Source: Stromatinia cepivora (taxonomy: Eukaryota; Ascomycota; Leotiomycetes; Helotiales; Sclerotiniaceae). Taken from it: a DNA stretch of 64,000 bases. Positions 60,473 to 64,000 of the stretch are shown piece after piece (the first letter of the stretch is position 1; every line of letters starts with the position of its first letter). The stretch lies in the NCBI GenBank assembly GCA_014898415.1, contig RCTD01000025.1:744001-808000 (forward strand), in the 5' to 3' direction. The position numbers and the translations under genes are program-made. The notes beneath the pieces are model-generated. The model saw only the letters and a program-made list of their open reading frames with translations, searched no databases and was not told where the DNA came from.

Positions 60473-63069
60473 ATGATTTTTTTGTATATAATGACTTTCG
60501 TTTTGTTATTTTTTATAGCAATGGGAAGCAATGATAGAAATATGAATAAGATAGTTTTAAAAGAGAAAGGGCTTGGATTTCAGATTAGTATTATTTATTA
60601 AGATTAATGGATTTACTTTTATAAAAACTTGTCGAATTACAAAATCAATATTGAAGCATTTTCAAACGCTTTATAACATCAATTGTCTCTCATATCTTGA
60701 TACACAAATCTTATAAAGAGATCAACATCCAATGATTTCACTTATTCTCCTTATCTTCCCCAAGATTATACATACTTTTCTCAACATCATATACCTCATC
60801 TTTCGAGCTATCGATCGGTACAATTGCAAATAGGATATAAGATAGAAGCTAAGCAGAACATACATATCAGACTTTTCCCGACTTCAATATAATGGATACA
60901 GCAAAAGTGAAGAATCTGCAATTAACATGCTGCATTATATTATTCGTTTATTTGCGCTGGACGCCATATTGGCCATAATAAACAGGGATAAGAATATAAT
61001 ATTGTTTGCATTCGAACGGATGAGGTAGCACGTATACCATGAATCAAGCTTCTCCCGTAATGGTAGAGCTATATGTATAAAAGAACAAATGATCATTGAA
61101 AAAAGGAAAGTATAAAAGATTATCTCAAACTTTCTCTTTCTGCTAATCAATCCATTACAAAAATGAACCTTTTGAGAATCGTTTCTTATACTTATATACT
61201 GACAAAAAGATCGTCCAAATAAAACCTACATCACAAACAATCAATAGACCCTGATACTCGATTTGTCGAATATATCGATCAAAATGACTTGCGGATGGAA
61301 AGCGAAGCTCGTTATTCAGAAGGTACTGATATATGTATTTCGATTTATATGATTAGCAGTAACTAAAGATAAAACAGAGAATAACCCCCTCAGAGCGCTT
61401 CCTCAGCCAACAGTCTCTACCACCGATTTTCCAACAGAGCAAGGCTCGTCGATAACACCACAGTCTGAAGTTGAGACCTTTTTCACTGGGGAGTTAAAAA
61501 CACTGAAACGTAAAGCAAAGATGGAAGGCCAAGGTCGGTAATACCTCTCCAATACTATATATTTGCTTAATAAATCGCAGAATACTCATTTTCTTTGTTT
61601 AAGAATAATACAAAAAAGATATCTAATAAGATCAATTTGGAGAATATATTCAAAGAATGTTTATTCAAAAAACTAAGATCCGAATCTGTTATATATAGTT
61701 CAGGTATATATATATATATATAATGTATTTTAAAAGCTTAAAAGTAATATCTATCTAAAATTATCTGTTGATTTGAATATTGCTAATATGATTTTGATAA
61801 AGCCTTTTTCATATTATAATACAAATTACAAATCCTCTTTTTCGGACTTTGTATATAATGATAAACATTATTTGATTTTATTTATTTTATTAACAATAAA
61901 ACTCTCAAAAGTGGTTAGAGCGTTCCCAAAATTGATAATATTCATTGTAATGAAAATGAAGCGGAGTTCTGTGATTTTCCTACATAGTATCGCTTTGAAC
62001 CAAGTATAGAAATCGCTCCCTTTCAAAACTTACACTATATCGCACAGATTTTGGATATTTACTATAATCATGAATTTCATAATATTATCGGAAAAAAGGA
62101 TATTAATAATGAAATTCATTATCTAATAGATTGGACCCTAACTTTGATACAATATATTATATTGGAAAAGATACAAATTCAACTATTTATAGATCGATTC
62201 GAAATTCAATATTAATCTCAATCCAAGAATCATTACAAACTTGTCGAAAGCCAAACCAAGTATATCATAACCCTGAATAGTATAACGGAGAAGATCTTTC
62301 AAAGGAAGATTAATATATGATTTGATAAAATTAGGAAATCTATATATCAAACTTAATAAAACCTCTTCCATCTCCACCTCGTCTTATGGCCATTAGTTCC
62401 TCTTGTAAATAAAGGTCTTTTGTGATCTATATGGTAATCCCTTGCTTGCTTGCCTATTGGTAGAAAGATGAGTATACGCCGAATTAGCAACAACAACCTT
62501 TATTGTGCAACATTCAGTTCTACTTCCTTCTCTCCTTAGTCAACATCAATTAAAAAAGCTCGTACTCCGTATCTTCCCCTCCCTACGTTAGTATTCATCG
62601 TACTCATTAGGGCTTCATCTTAACAATATCTCTCTTTTCTATTTCTGATTTTCTGTATTGTTTCGTTCCGACAGATTACGAATCGAAAACAGCAAAGATA
62701 AGTTACTAGACGGCTCTTGCTCATAGGTATTAGAGCACGATTCTTTGCGAAACTGGTGGGAGTGATGATAATCATCTATTATGGATTTGAGGGGATCCAG
62801 GTAAATGTAAGGAGAGGGAGATCGCCGGACGTAGAACAATACACAAATGTAATCTCATTTCAGATATGACCAACCACATACGACCATAGATCAAGGGGAA
62901 ATGGGTTATCTCTATGCTCTGTTGATACCTCCGCCTTGAATTGATATTTTGATTATATTCAGAGAGTTTAAGTTGTCAGGGTATTCATTTGTTAGAATCT
63001 GTAATGCTTACCGAAGTTAAGCCACATACTTAGAAAAAGTGTTTATTTTTATGTCATTTATGCTATAAC
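60473..63069. other. AT-rich region with scattered GC-normal islands
   Basis: Mostly AT-rich with no recognisable transposon ends. One island at 61345-61541 (plus strand) is open and protein-like: NNPLRALPQPTVSTTDFPTE, then VETFFTGELKTLKRKAKMEG, ending TAA at 61539-61541. A short ATG-led frame, MTCGWKAKLVIQK, precedes it at 61284. The 36-nt gap between them is too short for a normal intron. No family recognised. A second GC-normal patch lies at about 62380-62880 without a clear gene. Confidence 0.4.
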
Positions 63070-63440
63070 TACCACAATTTGCTCTTAATCGGTGCTCCTT
63101 TTATTTCTACTACTTTTCTACATCGATAGGACATCTCTGATATCCTTGCCCTAATCTCCTCCATTGTTACCTTGCGCCATTCGTCCTGAACAATCGATTT
63201 TAACTCCCCTGAGGTATCGTACGGTCTCTTTCTAATTCGAGACTTGATTATATTCCAACAAGCCTCAATTGGATTTCAAATCAACAATATATTCAGAATC
63301 TATTCAACATAATTCATCGATCTGGTTTGAAAACACATGTAAATGACGACGTCTTTCTTCAGATTTCATTCTATCCAAGTCCAGGTATTCTTCGCAATAT
63401 CATGCATTGTTGTTGAAATGTCTACATCGAGATTAATCCC
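63070..63440 (-). pseudogene. Tc1/mariner transposase C-terminal remnant (second element)
   Basis: On the minus strand the sequence reads NPIEACWNIIKSRIRKRPYD, then WRKVTMEEIRARISEMSYRC, ending KSKLW and a TAG at 63070-63072. NPIE-x-x-W is the block just before the third catalytic acidic residue of Tc1/mariner transposases, and EEIRARI...M-x-R is the usual C-terminal helix. The frame upstream (above 63,280) is interrupted by stops. It differs from the copy at 5.6-7.0 kb in sequence and orientation, so it is a separate family. Confidence 0.75.
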
Positions 63441-64000
63441 TTACCACCTCCATCAGGATATACGCTCCAGATAAATGGTTCAGATCCAGGAAATCATCCA
63501 CTGCAAAGCCAAGGAACAACCATACGATCACTACATTGCACTCCCTGAGCGCCGTTTGACAATCACGATCCAATCTTATGTCGTCGCAACTCCGTCAGAA
63601 ATCCACTCCTTCAACTCCGCCCTGAAATTCGACCAATATGAACCTGAACTCCCCTCCCAATACCAGCGAATTGATGGACCAGCCAAAAGTCCTGGCGTCT
63701 CAGCCGTTGTCATACACACCAGGTAGGGTACTGTGTGTATGGCGGCGTGTATGCCGAAGAGAACGGTGAAAACGACCGAGGTGGGCTCGAAGATTCCGAG
63801 CCAGATATATAATCGTACATGAAAGGATCTTCAGATTCGGGATCTAATTCGATACGCTCCCGGCCATTCCGCTAAGTAACAGAAGAGTTAGCATTGTCAA
63901 ATGGGGGTTTTGCAATTGAGTAGACATTGAACTTACTGTTGGGCAGTCAAAATGACCGAAGCTATTCTGTTTCCTCAGTCGAGATTTTCGGAACTCAGGG
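63441..64000. other. GC-normal end of window, unresolved frames
   Basis: Plus-strand 63475-63726 is open for 83 codons from ATG is not certain (starts MVQIQEIIHCKAKEQPYDHY) and stops before a GTAGGG. The minus strand across the same stretch may be the upstream part of the Tc1 transposase relic, since it contains RWYWEGSSGSYWSNF-type sequence with a few stops. I could not decide between them. Confidence 0.3.

Overview
The window is nuclear DNA from a filamentous ascomycete. Its genes carry short GT-AG introns of about 47-220 bp with CTRAY-type branch sites, and gene-bearing DNA alternates abruptly with very AT-rich blocks of mutated transposons. The repeat differences are almost purely C-to-T and G-to-A transitions, the signature of repeat-induced point mutation (RIP). 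The gene complement, the isochore-like layout and the dispersed CCTAGG-type intergenic palindromes suggest a leotiomycete such as the Botrytis/Sclerotinia group. That placement is inference. No tRNA, rRNA or CRISPR array was found.

Layout. 1-3.2 kb: mitochondrial EF4-type GTPase GUF1 (runs off the left edge), head to head with the spindle-checkpoint gene MAD2. 3.2-8.2 kb: no host gene, but diverged tandem repeats, a 450-bp TIR element with perfect ends, a RIP-degraded Tc1/mariner element and a 54-bp minisatellite. 8.2-16.1 kb: a PXA-PX-Nexin_C membrane protein, SUB1/PC4 coactivator and a secreted GH15 glucoamylase with CBM20. 18.6-28 kb: SNU66/SART1 splicing factor, a 65-residue Cys-rich membrane-type protein and the forkhead/FHA regulator FHL1. 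28-36 kb: gene-poor, with one short conserved three-exon gene, decayed coding fragments and a spliced TEN1-like telomere gene. 36.3-48 kb: ESCRT-III SNF7, then a roughly 2,500-residue Glu/Pro-rich protein built from large exons flanking nine tiny exons. 50-54.9 kb: F-box-like protein, short-chain dehydrogenase, and NatA catalytic subunit ARD1/NAA10. 55-64 kb: AT-rich transposon graveyard holding a short LTR element, a tandem/nested Fot1-pogo element and a Tc1-type remnant.

The host genes are mostly unrelated housekeeping functions: organelle translation, mitosis, transcription, splicing, telomere capping, endosomal sorting and protein acetylation. Several lie head to head with compact shared promoters (GUF1/MAD2, TEN1/SNF7, SDR/ARD1, small membrane gene/FHL1). 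I saw no biosynthetic cluster. The most unusual structure is the run of nine short exons, all phase 1 on both sides, at 44.1-45.8 kb.
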